DNA of 64,000 nt from Gelidibacter salicanalis (GTDB taxonomy: Bacteria; Bacteroidota; Bacteroidia; Flavobacteriales; Flavobacteriaceae), in the NCBI RefSeq assembly GCF_007997285.1, contig NZ_VORX01000004.1, positions 310,001 to 374,000 on the forward strand. Direction: 5' to 3'. Positions 29,726 through 38,118 of this stretch are shown piece after piece. Under the pieces are notes generated by a model that made no database searches, was not told the origin of the DNA, and worked only from the letters and a program-made list of their open reading frames with translations. A program made the translations under genes and the position numbers. How positions within the stretch are numbered: the stretch's first letter is position 1; each line of letters begins with the position of its first letter.

Positions 29726-30376
29726 ATGGGTAATTTAGATTTGGTCACCATTATTATAATCGCGGCAAACGCCATTATTTCTTACAAAGGATTTAATGAT
29801 TATAGCTTTTTTGAACGCTATAAATTCAATGTTGGCGGCATCGTTAGAGGCGAGAAAATCAGGATGTTCAGTTCAGGGTTTTTACATGTGGATATGATGC
29901 ACCTCATCTTTAATATGTTTACCCTTTACTTTTTTGCACCAGTTGTAGTCTATCATTTAGGGACGCTGTATTTTCTCATCATTTACATTGCAAGTTTGCT
30001 TTTAGGAAATTTATTATCACTATTTTTTCATAAGCATGAACACTTCTATAGCGCTGTTGGTGCTAGTGGCGCCGTAACCGGTGTTTTGTACTCCGCAATT
30101 CTCCTAGAACCTTCTATGCAGTTGGGACTATTGTTTATTCCGTTGCCAATTCCGGCCTATATTTTTGGAATCCTATATTTGATGTATTCTATTTATGGGA
30201 TGAAAAATAAAGTGGGTAATATTGGTCATGATGCCCATTTTGGTGGTGCCATCGGTGGCTACGTGGTTACCCTCATGCTCATGCCTTCACTGTTTCAAAC
30301 TGATTTGTTGATGGTAGGCTTATTAGCCGTACCAATTATCATCTTATTTGTGATGCATAAAATGGGTAAGCTTTAA
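29726..30376 (+). CDS. Rhomboid family intramembrane serine protease
   Basis: 216 residues from ATG 29726; a TTG nine bases upstream is less likely. Six hydrophobic segments are visible. The catalytic Ser114 lies in GASGAVTG and the partner His171 in HDAHFGGAIGGY, both intact. The conserved HxxxN-like motif HLIFNMFTLYFF in helix 2 is present. It cuts membrane proteins within the bilayer. It lies 53 bp before mnmE in the same direction and may share its transcript. Confidence 0.92.
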   Translation: MGNLDLVTIIIIAANAIISYKGFNDYSFFERYKFNVGGIVRGEKIRMFSSGFLHVDMMHLIFNMFTLYFFAPVVVYHLGTLYFLIIYIASLLLGNLLSLFFHKHEHFYSAVGASGAVTGVLYSAILLEPSMQLGLLFIPLPIPAYIFGILYLMYSIYGMKNKVGNIGHDAHFGGAIGGYVVTLMLMPSLFQTDLLMVGLLAVPIIILFVMHKMGKL

Positions 30377-30429
30377 TAACATTGTGTTTGTGAGTTTCCA
30401 TAAAACGTTTTAGTAAAAAATCTCAAAGT

Positions 30430-31839
30430 ATGATTTCAAATGACACTATTGTAGCATTGGCAACACCTTCTGGCAGTGGTGCAATTGCGATTATCCGACT
30501 TTCAGGACAAGACGCCATCACTATAGGGTCAAAATTCTTTAGATCGGTTTCCAGCAAAACATTAGCTGCACAAAAATCGCATACCGTTCACTTGGGGCAT
30601 ATTGTTGACGAGCCTCGCATAATTGATGAGGTTTTGGTGACTATTTTCAAAAATCCACACTCGTACACAGGCGAAAATGTGATTGAAATTTCCTGCCACG
30701 GTAGTTTATACATTCAGCAGGAAATCATCCAACTTTTTCTTAAGAATGGGTGCCGAATGGCAAATGCGGGAGAATTTACTTTGCGAGCGTTTTTGAACGG
30801 AAAACTAGATCTAAGCCAGGCTGAAGCAGTTGCCGATTTAATTGCGAGTGATAGCGAAGCCTCCCATAAAATTGCGATGCAACAAATGCGTGGTGGATTT
30901 AGTAATGAGATCAAAAATTTACGGGATGAGTTGTTGAATTTTGCCAGTTTGATTGAATTGGAACTCGATTTTGCAGAAGAAGATGTCGAATTTGCCAATC
31001 GCGATGAATTCTATAAGCTCATCACCAGAATAATTCACGTGTTAAAACGATTGATCGATTCTTTCGCCGTGGGGAACGTTATCAAAAACGGAATTCCTGT
31101 GGCGATTGTAGGAGAACCAAATGTTGGGAAATCGACTTTGTTGAATGCATTACTCAATGAAGAACGCGCTATTGTTTCTGAAATAGCAGGAACAACCCGA
31201 GATACTATTGAAGATGAAATCATCATAGGCGGGATGGCATTCCGATTTATCGATACAGCGGGTATTAGAGAAACCGAAGATATTGTAGAAAGCATCGGGA
31301 TCAAGAAAACTTTTGAAAAAATTGAACAGGCCCAAGTGGTATTACTTTTAGTCAGCAGTATTCAGTTGGCACTAGGCACTGACGCTGTAAAAAGTATTAT
31401 CTTCGAAATCGAGAAAATCAAGAATAAATTCCCCCAAAAACAACTGATTGTCATCCTCAATAAAATTGATCAGGTTGCAGCTGACGAACTTTCAGATGTC
31501 ATCAAGCACCTCACACCTCATGCTTCCCAACTTATTCCAATTTCTGCTAAAACGGGGTTTGGGGTAGAGCAACTCACAGATACACTTCTAAATTTAATCA
31601 ATACAGGAGCCCTTAGAAACAATGAAACCATTGTGACCAACACGCGCCATTATGATGCACTCTTAAAAGCCTTTGAAGAAATTCAGAAGGTAAAATATGG
31701 CTTAGATTCTGAGCTATCTGGCGATTTATTAGCCATTGATATCCGACAAGCACTTCTGCATTTTGGTGAAATTACCGGAGAGATTACCAATGATGATTTA
31801 TTGGGGAATATTTTTGCTAATTTTTGTATTGGGAAGTAG
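30430..31839 (+). CDS. mnmE: tRNA uridine-5-carboxymethylaminomethyl(34) synthesis GTPase
   Basis: 469 residues. With MnmG it makes the cmnm5 modification at the wobble uridine. The N-terminal tetrahydrofolate-binding domain (ATPSGSGAIAIIRLSG), helical middle, inserted G domain with G1 GEPNVGKST (residues 228-236), GTTRDTIEDE, DTAG and NKID, and the invariant C-terminal CIGK are all present. The gene is intact. Its 3' end is the known target of SGI1-type integrative elements, and a defence island begins right after it here. Confidence 0.96.
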   Translation: MISNDTIVALATPSGSGAIAIIRLSGQDAITIGSKFFRSVSSKTLAAQKSHTVHLGHIVDEPRIIDEVLVTIFKNPHSYTGENVIEISCHGSLYIQQEIIQLFLKNGCRMANAGEFTLRAFLNGKLDLSQAEAVADLIASDSEASHKIAMQQMRGGFSNEIKNLRDELLNFASLIELELDFAEEDVEFANRDEFYKLITRIIHVLKRLIDSFAVGNVIKNGIPVAIVGEPNVGKSTLLNALLNEERAIVSEIAGTTRDTIEDEIIIGGMAFRFIDTAGIRETEDIVESIGIKKTFEKIEQAQVVLLLVSSIQLALGTDAVKSIIFEIEKIKNKFPQKQLIVILNKIDQVAADELSDVIKHLTPHASQLIPISAKTGFGVEQLTDTLLNLINTGALRNNETIVTNTRHYDALLKAFEEIQKVKYGLDSELSGDLLAIDIRQALLHFGEITGEITNDDLLGNIFANFCIGK

Positions 31840-31908
31840 GAGAGGAAATTATTGTTTGTTTAAAGTTTATAACTAAATGGTTTTCAGTTCATTAATGGAA
31901 TAATATTT

Positions 31909-31938
31909 TTGTCTATATTAATTTTAGCATTAAATTTG
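31909..31938 (+). promoter_or_regulatory. Consensus Bacteroidota promoter of a short cassette
   Basis: TTG (31909-31911), a 19-bp spacer and TAAATTTG (31931-31938) match TTG-N17-23-TAnnTTTG without a mismatch. The expected start of transcription falls inside the inverted repeat that follows (31937-31965). Confidence 0.7.
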
Positions 31939-31965
31939 TACTCCATTTTTAAATTAAGGAGTACA
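31937..31965. promoter_or_regulatory. Inverted repeat overlapping the promoter, operator-like
   Basis: TGTACTCC (31937-31944) and GGAGTACA (31958-31965) are perfect 8-bp arms around 13 bp. The left arm overlaps the -7 box, so a dimeric repressor bound here would block transcription. Confidence 0.55.
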
Positions 31966-31970
31966 TATGT

Positions 31971-32066
31971 ATGCCATTCTTCAAACGGGCTAATGAAAAA
32001 ATTAATGCAAAAGAAATTGTTATGAAAGCTGGTTTTAGAAAAACAACTGATGGTTTTAAACTATGA
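31971..32066 (+). CDS. Possible 31-residue basic small protein
   Basis: The ORF starts MPFFKRANEKINAKEIVMKA, is rich in Lys and Arg, and lies between a consensus promoter and a strong terminator, with the start 6 bp after the inverted repeat. No family is recognised. It could be a short translated peptide, or the ~180-nt transcript may act as an RNA. The alternative ATG at 31968 is in another frame and stops early. Confidence 0.4.
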   Translation: MPFFKRANEKINAKEIVMKAGFRKTTDGFKL

Positions 32067-32100
32067 CTAACTAAGTGCCAAAAAAATTCTAAAATCAATT

Positions 32101-32128
32101 AAACCGCTACTATGCGGTTTTTTTGTTT
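32101..32128 (+). terminator. Rho-independent terminator
   Basis: AAACCGC and GCGGTTT form a perfect 7-bp stem with a 6-nt loop, followed by TTTTGTTT. It separates the short cassette from the hsd operon. Confidence 0.82.
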
Positions 32129-32263
32129 CTAAGAAGAAAAGTATAGTTTTCTTTCTCTTTTCACTAGCTGAATTCAATCGCATTTCCAATTTCCTTTGGC
32201 TTCTTATGTTTGGTTTTCCTACATTTACAGTTAAGCTAAAAATTACCCTAACCAATCTATTAC

Positions 32264-33826
32264 ATGGCTAAAAAAGTCCAGACTAAAAGTACTGAGGAAA
32301 TCCTATGGGATTCTGCAAATAAATTACGCGGTTCTGTAGAACCATCCGAGTATAAACACGTTGTATTAAGTTTAATCTTCTTGAAGTTTGCCGATGATAA
32401 ATTTCAAAGACGACAACAAGAATTGATTGCTGATGGCAAAGCACAGTTTTTGGATATGCCATCATTTTATCAAGCCGAAAATGTATTCTATTTACCACTT
32501 GAAGCCCGATGGTCTTACATCATGGAGCACGCCAAGCAAGAGGATGTGACGCTTAAAGTTGATGCGGCTTTAAAACTGATTGAGCAAAACAATAAAGCCT
32601 TAGAAGGCGCTTTACCTGACAACTACTTCTCACGCTTGGGATTAGATCAATCCAAATTTTCTGCGTTATTAGATACTATTAATAATATCGACACCCTCAA
32701 AGACGAAAGTCAAGATGTGATTGGGCGTGTATATGAATACTTCCTTAGCAAGTTCGCTATTGCAGAAGGTAAAGGAAAAGGGGAGTTTTATACTCCGAAA
32801 TCTATTGTGAATCTGATTGCCGAAATGATTGAGCCTTACAAAGGCAAAATCTATGACCCATCCTGTGGCTCTGGAGGGATGTTTGTACAGTCTTTAAAGT
32901 TTATAGACAAACACCAAGGCGATAAAAAAGATGTGTCGATATACGGACAAGAATTGACCAATACCACCTATAAACTTGCTAAGATGAATTTGGCGATTCG
33001 TGGTATCTCTGGGAATTTAGGCGCAAAAGCAGCCGATACGTTTAACGACGATCAGCACAAGACCTTGAAAGCTGATTATATCATGGCGAATCCACCTTTT
33101 AATTTAAAAGATTGGCGTGCCGAAAACGAATTAACCGACGACCCGCGTTGGGCGGGTTATGAAGTGCCACCAAAATCCAATGCCAACTACGCTTGGATTT
33201 TAACGATGATTGCGAAGCTATCTGATAATGGTGTTGCAGGTTTTATCTTGGCAAATGGCGCCTTATCTGGCGGAGGCGATGAATACAAAATCAGAAAACA
33301 AATCTTAGAAAATGACTTGGTAGAAGCTGTTGCTATTTTGCCACAGGATATGTTTTACTCCACCAACATTTCAGTAACGCTTTGGATCTTAAACAAAAAT
33401 AAAAAACAAAGAGCGTTTAAAGTCAACGACGGCATTAAAAATTACCGTGATCGTCAGCATGAAGTGCTATTCATCGATTTGCGCCAAAAAGGCGAACCCT
33501 TTGAAAAGAAATTCACGCAGTTTTCAGAAACTGAGATCGAAAACATTGCTTTAAATTATCATAATTGGCAACAAGATAGTTGGAAAGAAACCTATCAAGA
33601 TATTCCTGAATATACATATACTGCTACTTTAGAAGAGATCCGCAAGAAAGATTACTCCTTAGTACCAAGTAAATATATCGAATTTGTAAACCGCGATGAA
33701 CAGTTGGATTATGGTACGCAAATGCAAACCTTACAATCGGAATTAAAAGGTTTGTTTGAGCAGGAAAAGCAATTGAAAGAAGAGGTTGAAAGTGTGTTTG
33801 AAAGTTTAGGATATAAAATTGGTTAG
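32264..33826 (+). CDS. hsdM: Type I restriction-modification system, DNA methyltransferase subunit
   Basis: 520 residues. N6-adenine methyltransferase that protects host DNA and forms the M2S core. N-terminal helical HsdM_N domain (IDLWDSANKLRGSVEPSEYK-like) is followed by GEFYTP (173-178), SAM-binding motif I DPSCGSGG (198-205) and catalytic motif IV NPPF (276-279). The C-terminal helices contact HsdS. It starts the hsd operon; the next gene begins 2 bp after its stop. Confidence 0.95.
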   Translation: MAKKVQTKSTEEILWDSANKLRGSVEPSEYKHVVLSLIFLKFADDKFQRRQQELIADGKAQFLDMPSFYQAENVFYLPLEARWSYIMEHAKQEDVTLKVDAALKLIEQNNKALEGALPDNYFSRLGLDQSKFSALLDTINNIDTLKDESQDVIGRVYEYFLSKFAIAEGKGKGEFYTPKSIVNLIAEMIEPYKGKIYDPSCGSGGMFVQSLKFIDKHQGDKKDVSIYGQELTNTTYKLAKMNLAIRGISGNLGAKAADTFNDDQHKTLKADYIMANPPFNLKDWRAENELTDDPRWAGYEVPPKSNANYAWILTMIAKLSDNGVAGFILANGALSGGGDEYKIRKQILENDLVEAVAILPQDMFYSTNISVTLWILNKNKKQRAFKVNDGIKNYRDRQHEVLFIDLRQKGEPFEKKFTQFSETEIENIALNYHNWQQDSWKETYQDIPEYTYTATLEEIRKKDYSLVPSKYIEFVNRDEQLDYGTQMQTLQSELKGLFEQEKQLKEEVESVFESLGYKIG

Positions 33827-33828
33827 TG

Positions 33829-35772
33829 ATGAAAGAACAACAATTAAATTTATTCGATTTTGAGGATACTTATTCCTTGTTCTCTTTATTAGATAATGAA
33901 TTTTTACCTAATGAATACTTTGAAGTCGAGTACAAATCTGGTAAAGGAGGTTTTCCTAAAGAACTTTGGAAAACCTATTCTGCTTTTGCAAATACTAATA
34001 CTGGAATTATTGTAATTGGTATAAAAGAAAATAGAGGAGGTTTTGACATTGAAGGCTTAAGCGATGAACAAATAGAAAATTATAAAAGACAGTTTTGGGA
34101 TGGATGTAATAATCCAAACACAATTAGTCGTAATATATTATCGAATGATGATGTTCGGGTCGTGGAGCTAAAAGGTCGAAAACTTCTAGGTTTAAGAATT
34201 CCATTTGCAAACAGGACTGAGAGGCCTGTATATCTTACTCGAAATCCATTTGGCAATACGTATAAAAGAAATTACGAAGGTGATTATAGATGTACGGAAA
34301 ATGAGGTTAAGAGAATGTTGGCCGACTCAAGTTCAGAGCTTCAACTTGATGCGTTGATTTTAGAACATTTCACTATTGAAGACTTAGATCCTACAAGTAT
34401 TCGCCATTTCAGACAGCTATTCGCATCTTCTAGATCTGGACATCCGTGGCATGCCTTAGAAGATGGCGAATTGTTGAGAAAAATTGGCGCCTATAGAGTA
34501 GATAGAAAATCAAGAAAGGAAGGAATTACTTTAGCTGGGCTTTTAATGTTCGGTAAAGAGGATAGTATAAAAGATCAGGATGCGCTATCAGATTACTTTC
34601 CTGATTATAGAGAGCGATTGACAACCGATGAAAAGATCAGATGGACAGATCGTATTTATCCAGATGGCACTTGGGAGTGTAATTTATTGCAATTTTATCT
34701 TAAAGTATGGCCGAAAATCTCCTCGACTTTACCAAAACCTTTTCAGTTAAAAAACGATGAAAGGGTTGATGAAACTCCCACTCATATTGCTCTGCGTGAA
34801 GCTTTTGTTAATGCCATTGTACATACAGATTATTCTTTAAGTGGGAATATTATTATTGAGTTAGATACTGAAAAATTTGTTTTTTCTAACCCAGGAACAT
34901 TATTGATTTCCCTACAACAATACTATGCAGGTGGCATTAGTGAGTGTAGAAACCCTTCCTTGCAGCAAATGTTTATGTTGATTGGTCGAGCGGAAAAGGC
35001 AGGAAGTGGTGTGGACAAGATTATGACAGGATGGAGAGATTCTCATTGGAGAAAACCCTTTTTGGAGTTGGAAGGTCAACCAGATCGCGTAAAGCTAACC
35101 TTGCCAATGTTTAGCGTTATTCCAGATGCGACTTTACAGGAACTTGAAACCATTTTTGACTCTGTAGGCAACCTAACTCCAGACGAGCTAACTGCTTTAT
35201 CTTTTTGCTTAATTGAGGGTTCTATTTCTAACCAACGTCTGCAATATGTATTAAATATGCATAGTACAGACATTACCAACTTGTTGAAAAAACTATGCAC
35301 AGATGGCTATTTAGAATCTGACAAGAATGGCCGATGGACTATTTATAAAGTAAAGACAAAGGTTGACACCTCAAGCCAAAAGGTATCAACCTTAGGCAGA
35401 AAGGTTGACACCTCAGTAAAGGTCGCAATCTCCATAGAAGACACTAACAGTAGTGGGTTTACAAATAAAAAGCTTGCAACCTCGGATAGAAAGGTTGACA
35501 CCTCTGATAGAAAGGTTGACACCTCAAAAAAGATGGCAACGCGATTAAGCAGAGAAGATTTAGAGAAAGAGATTATTACTATCTGTTCACAAGATTATTT
35601 GTCAATGGAGGAAGTTGCGAATCAACTCGGCAAGTCAATTGATTATCTAAAGAATAAGATTTTTCCAGACATGATAAAAAATGGCAAATTGAAAAAACGC
35701 TATCCATTTACTCATAATCATCCTAATCAAGGTTATAAAGCCAACGATGAGCATTTAGAGGATGAGAACTAA
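33829..35772 (+). CDS. AlbA_2/Schlafen-type DNA-binding protein with GHKL-like domain, hsd-associated
   Basis: 647 residues. AlbA_2 domain at about residues 25-150 (NEYFEVEYKSGKGGFPKELW, FANTNTGIIVIGI), a RecG-like HATPase_c_4 region at about 300-420 (THIALREAFVNAIVHTDY, NPSLQQMFMLIGRAEKAGSG), then a winged helix, a KVDTS repeat linker at about residues 508-570 and a C-terminal HTH (DYLSMEEVANQLGKSIDYLK). It sits between hsdM and hsdS, starts 2 bp after hsdM and overlaps hsdS by 11 bp, so it is translated with the R-M subunits. Proteins like this often accompany type I systems; the role is unproven. Confidence 0.85.
   Translation: MKEQQLNLFDFEDTYSLFSLLDNEFLPNEYFEVEYKSGKGGFPKELWKTYSAFANTNTGIIVIGIKENRGGFDIEGLSDEQIENYKRQFWDGCNNPNTISRNILSNDDVRVVELKGRKLLGLRIPFANRTERPVYLTRNPFGNTYKRNYEGDYRCTENEVKRMLADSSSELQLDALILEHFTIEDLDPTSIRHFRQLFASSRSGHPWHALEDGELLRKIGAYRVDRKSRKEGITLAGLLMFGKEDSIKDQDALSDYFPDYRERLTTDEKIRWTDRIYPDGTWECNLLQFYLKVWPKISSTLPKPFQLKNDERVDETPTHIALREAFVNAIVHTDYSLSGNIIIELDTEKFVFSNPGTLLISLQQYYAGGISECRNPSLQQMFMLIGRAEKAGSGVDKIMTGWRDSHWRKPFLELEGQPDRVKLTLPMFSVIPDATLQELETIFDSVGNLTPDELTALSFCLIEGSISNQRLQYVLNMHSTDITNLLKKLCTDGYLESDKNGRWTIYKVKTKVDTSSQKVSTLGRKVDTSVKVAISIEDTNSSGFTNKKLATSDRKVDTSDRKVDTSKKMATRLSREDLEKEIITICSQDYLSMEEVANQLGKSIDYLKNKIFPDMIKNGKLKKRYPFTHNHPNQGYKANDEHLEDEN
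35358..35525 (+). repeat. Four exact 15-bp in-frame repeats in the Schlafen-like gene
   Basis: AAAGGTTGACACCTC occurs at 35358-35372, 35400-35414, 35490-35504 and 35511-35525, with diverged copies between. It encodes KVDTS, and all copies are in frame, so gain or loss by slippage would change linker length without breaking the gene. Confidence 0.9.
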
Positions 35773-37012
35773 TTTGAAAAATGAAGTTTTTAAAAAGTCA
35801 TTTTTTAAATACCCTCATAAAAACGAAACCATGAACGAAGGTTATAGGAAAATAGGAGATTTAATACAGTTGGTTGATATCCGGAATAAAGACTTATCAA
35901 TTACTCATTTGGTTGGATTAACTATAAATAAAATGTTCATTCCTTCTGTGGCAAACACTATTGGCACCGATATGACTAAGTATAAAATCATTCGGAAAAA
36001 TCAGTTTGCGTGTAGCACCATGCAAGTAAGAAGGGATAAGAAAATGCCAGTTGCATTATTAAAGGAATTTGATGAGGCAATAATCTCTCAAGCATATCCA
36101 GTATTTGAAGTTAAAAATGAAAACGAAGTACTACCAGATTATTTAATGCTTTGGTTTACACGTTCAGAATTTGATCGTGAAGCTTGTTTTAATGCTGTTG
36201 GTGGCGTAAGAGGAAGTTTGGAATGGGAAGATTTTTGTAATATGGAACTTCCAATTCCTTCCATAGAAAAGCAACAAGAACTTGTTGTGCAATACCAATC
36301 CATTAGCAATAAAATAAAAGTCAATGAGCTAATTTGTGAAAAGCTAGAAGCTACGGCGCAAACTTTGTATAGACAGTGGTTTGTAGATTTTGAGTTTCCT
36401 AATGCAGATGGGGAACCGTATAGCTCCTCGGGTGGTGCGATGGTGTTTGATGAGGATTTGGATAAGGAGATTCCTCAAGCATGGGGAATGAAGAGTTTAG
36501 GATCGATAACATCGTTAATCACAGATGGGAAGCATGGGAATTCAAAAGATGAATGGAGGTCGGGTTATTATTTTATCAGTGCTAAAGATATTAATAATGA
36601 AGTAATAAACTATTCTAATGCAAGAGAAATATCGAGAACTGACTTTACAGAAACCCACAATAGAACTAATTTAAAAGATGGCGATACATTAATAACAAAT
36701 AGTGGTACAATTGGTAAGCTCGCGTATATATATCCTAATGATATTAATTCTAGAACAACTTTTCAAAAAAGTGTTGCTATTTTAAAACCTATATCAGAGA
36801 TTAATTCACTTTTCTTTTTTCAGAGCATTAAATTTTCCGTTAAAGATTTAATTAATTTGGCAGGAGGTTCTACTCAATCAAATTTATTATTAGGGGATAT
36901 CAAAAATTTCAAAATTCTTAAACCAACTCGAGAAATAGAGAACCTCTATATAGAAAAAACCTCTGGTGCTTGTAAATTGTCTTTTAGTTTAAAAACCCAA
37001 AATGTTAACTAG
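35762..37012 (+). CDS. hsdS: Type I restriction-modification specificity subunit, 3' end frameshifted
   Basis: 416 residues with two target-recognition domains separated by the central conserved helix (EKLEATAQTLYRQWFVDFEFP near residues 196-216). The start overlaps the previous gene by 11 bp; ATG 35831 (MNEGYRKIGD) is an alternative. The distal conserved helix is cut short: the frame ends SLKTQNVN, while the next frame reads LGQLQSLLLSRLATLGG to a stop at 37062, exactly the usual HsdS tail. One missing A in the GTTAACTAGG stretch would explain it. The complex may still form, but the tail helps bind HsdM/HsdR. Confidence 0.9.
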   Translation: MRTNLKNEVFKKSFFKYPHKNETMNEGYRKIGDLIQLVDIRNKDLSITHLVGLTINKMFIPSVANTIGTDMTKYKIIRKNQFACSTMQVRRDKKMPVALLKEFDEAIISQAYPVFEVKNENEVLPDYLMLWFTRSEFDREACFNAVGGVRGSLEWEDFCNMELPIPSIEKQQELVVQYQSISNKIKVNELICEKLEATAQTLYRQWFVDFEFPNADGEPYSSSGGAMVFDEDLDKEIPQAWGMKSLGSITSLITDGKHGNSKDEWRSGYYFISAKDINNEVINYSNAREISRTDFTETHNRTNLKDGDTLITNSGTIGKLAYIYPNDINSRTTFQKSVAILKPISEINSLFFFQSIKFSVKDLINLAGGSTQSNLLLGDIKNFKILKPTREIENLYIEKTSGACKLSFSLKTQNVN

Positions 37013-37089
37013 GTCAACTTCAATCCTTGCTATTGTCGCGTTTGGCGACTTTAGGGGGTTAACTAGCCTACTAATTAGAAACTTGAAAT

Positions 37090-38118
37090 ATGGAAGAAAA
37101 GAAAATTTTCAAAATACTTTCGATAGATGGAGGAGGAATTAAAGGGCTTTATTCAGCCAGAATTCTTGATAAATTTGAAAAAAAATTCAATTGTAAAGTT
37201 TCGGATCATTTTGATATGATTTGTGGAACTTCGACTGGTGGTTTAATAGCTTTAGCTCTGTCGAGTAAAATTTCAGCCAAAGATATTTGTCAGTTTTATG
37301 AAGCGAAGGGGGAGATTATATTTCCGAAACATAAAGAAATTAAAATACCCTTTATCGGAAAAATAAATAAAGGCTTTTGGAAGCAAATCGCATTTGGGGG
37401 TAAATATTCTAATGAAGGTTTAAAAAAATCTTTAGAAGAAATTTTTGGAGAAAGAGAAATCGGGGATTCTAATAACTTACTTTGTATACCAAGCTATTCG
37501 ATTACAGAAGCTAAACCAAAAGTTTTTAAATATGATCATAAGCAAGGAGATTTGTCAAGAGATAATAAAGCCAAAATGTTAGATATAGCATTGGCGACTT
37601 CTGCAGCACCAACTTACTTTCCTATGGCAGAAATACCTTTATACAATAATGAGCAATTTGTAGATGGAGGGGTTTGGGCAAATAATCCAACGTTAGTAGG
37701 ACTATTAGAGGCTCTAAATTGTTTTGTTGGCAAAGGAAAAGCATATGATAAAATAAGTATTCTGTCACTAAGTAGCCTGAGTATTACCGGTGGAAAACCT
37801 ACTGGTTTAAAAAATGAAAGATCATTTAAGGATTGGGGCGCTGATTTATTTGAAACATCTATGAATGGGCAAGCGTTTTTTTCTGATTTCTTTATGACTA
37901 AAGTAAAAGAGATTGCTGATGTTGAAATTGATTATCTGCGAATTCCCTCTGCTAGTGTTTCCAAAGAACAAGAAAGTTTGATACAACTTGATATTGCAAA
38001 CGAGAAAGCTTTTCAATTAATGAAAATTAAAGCTGATGACCAAGCATTAATATTTGAAAAAACTAAAGAGATAGAATATTATTTTACAACTCCTAAAACT
38101 TATATAATAAATGGCTGA
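37090..38118 (+). CDS. capV: CBASS patatin-like phospholipase effector
   Basis: 342 residues. Patatin fold: GGGIKG oxyanion loop (residues 14-19), nucleophile Ser48 in GTSTG, and catalytic Asp192 in FVDGGVWANNP. In CBASS such a phospholipase is switched on by a cyclic dinucleotide and destroys the inner membrane, killing the infected cell. It overlaps the nucleotidyltransferase gene by 8 bp. The first gene of the operon CapV-CD-NTase-Cap2-Cap3, the same order as the Vibrio cholerae dncV locus. Confidence 0.93.
   Translation: MEEKKIFKILSIDGGGIKGLYSARILDKFEKKFNCKVSDHFDMICGTSTGGLIALALSSKISAKDICQFYEAKGEIIFPKHKEIKIPFIGKINKGFWKQIAFGGKYSNEGLKKSLEEIFGEREIGDSNNLLCIPSYSITEAKPKVFKYDHKQGDLSRDNKAKMLDIALATSAAPTYFPMAEIPLYNNEQFVDGGVWANNPTLVGLLEALNCFVGKGKAYDKISILSLSSLSITGGKPTGLKNERSFKDWGADLFETSMNGQAFFSDFFMTKVKEIADVEIDYLRIPSASVSKEQESLIQLDIANEKAFQLMKIKADDQALIFEKTKEIEYYFTTPKTYIING

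Noticed and set aside
35358-35525. Repeats considered as a CRISPR array
   Set aside because: They are 15 bp, unevenly spaced, in frame and encode KVDTS in a larger protein.
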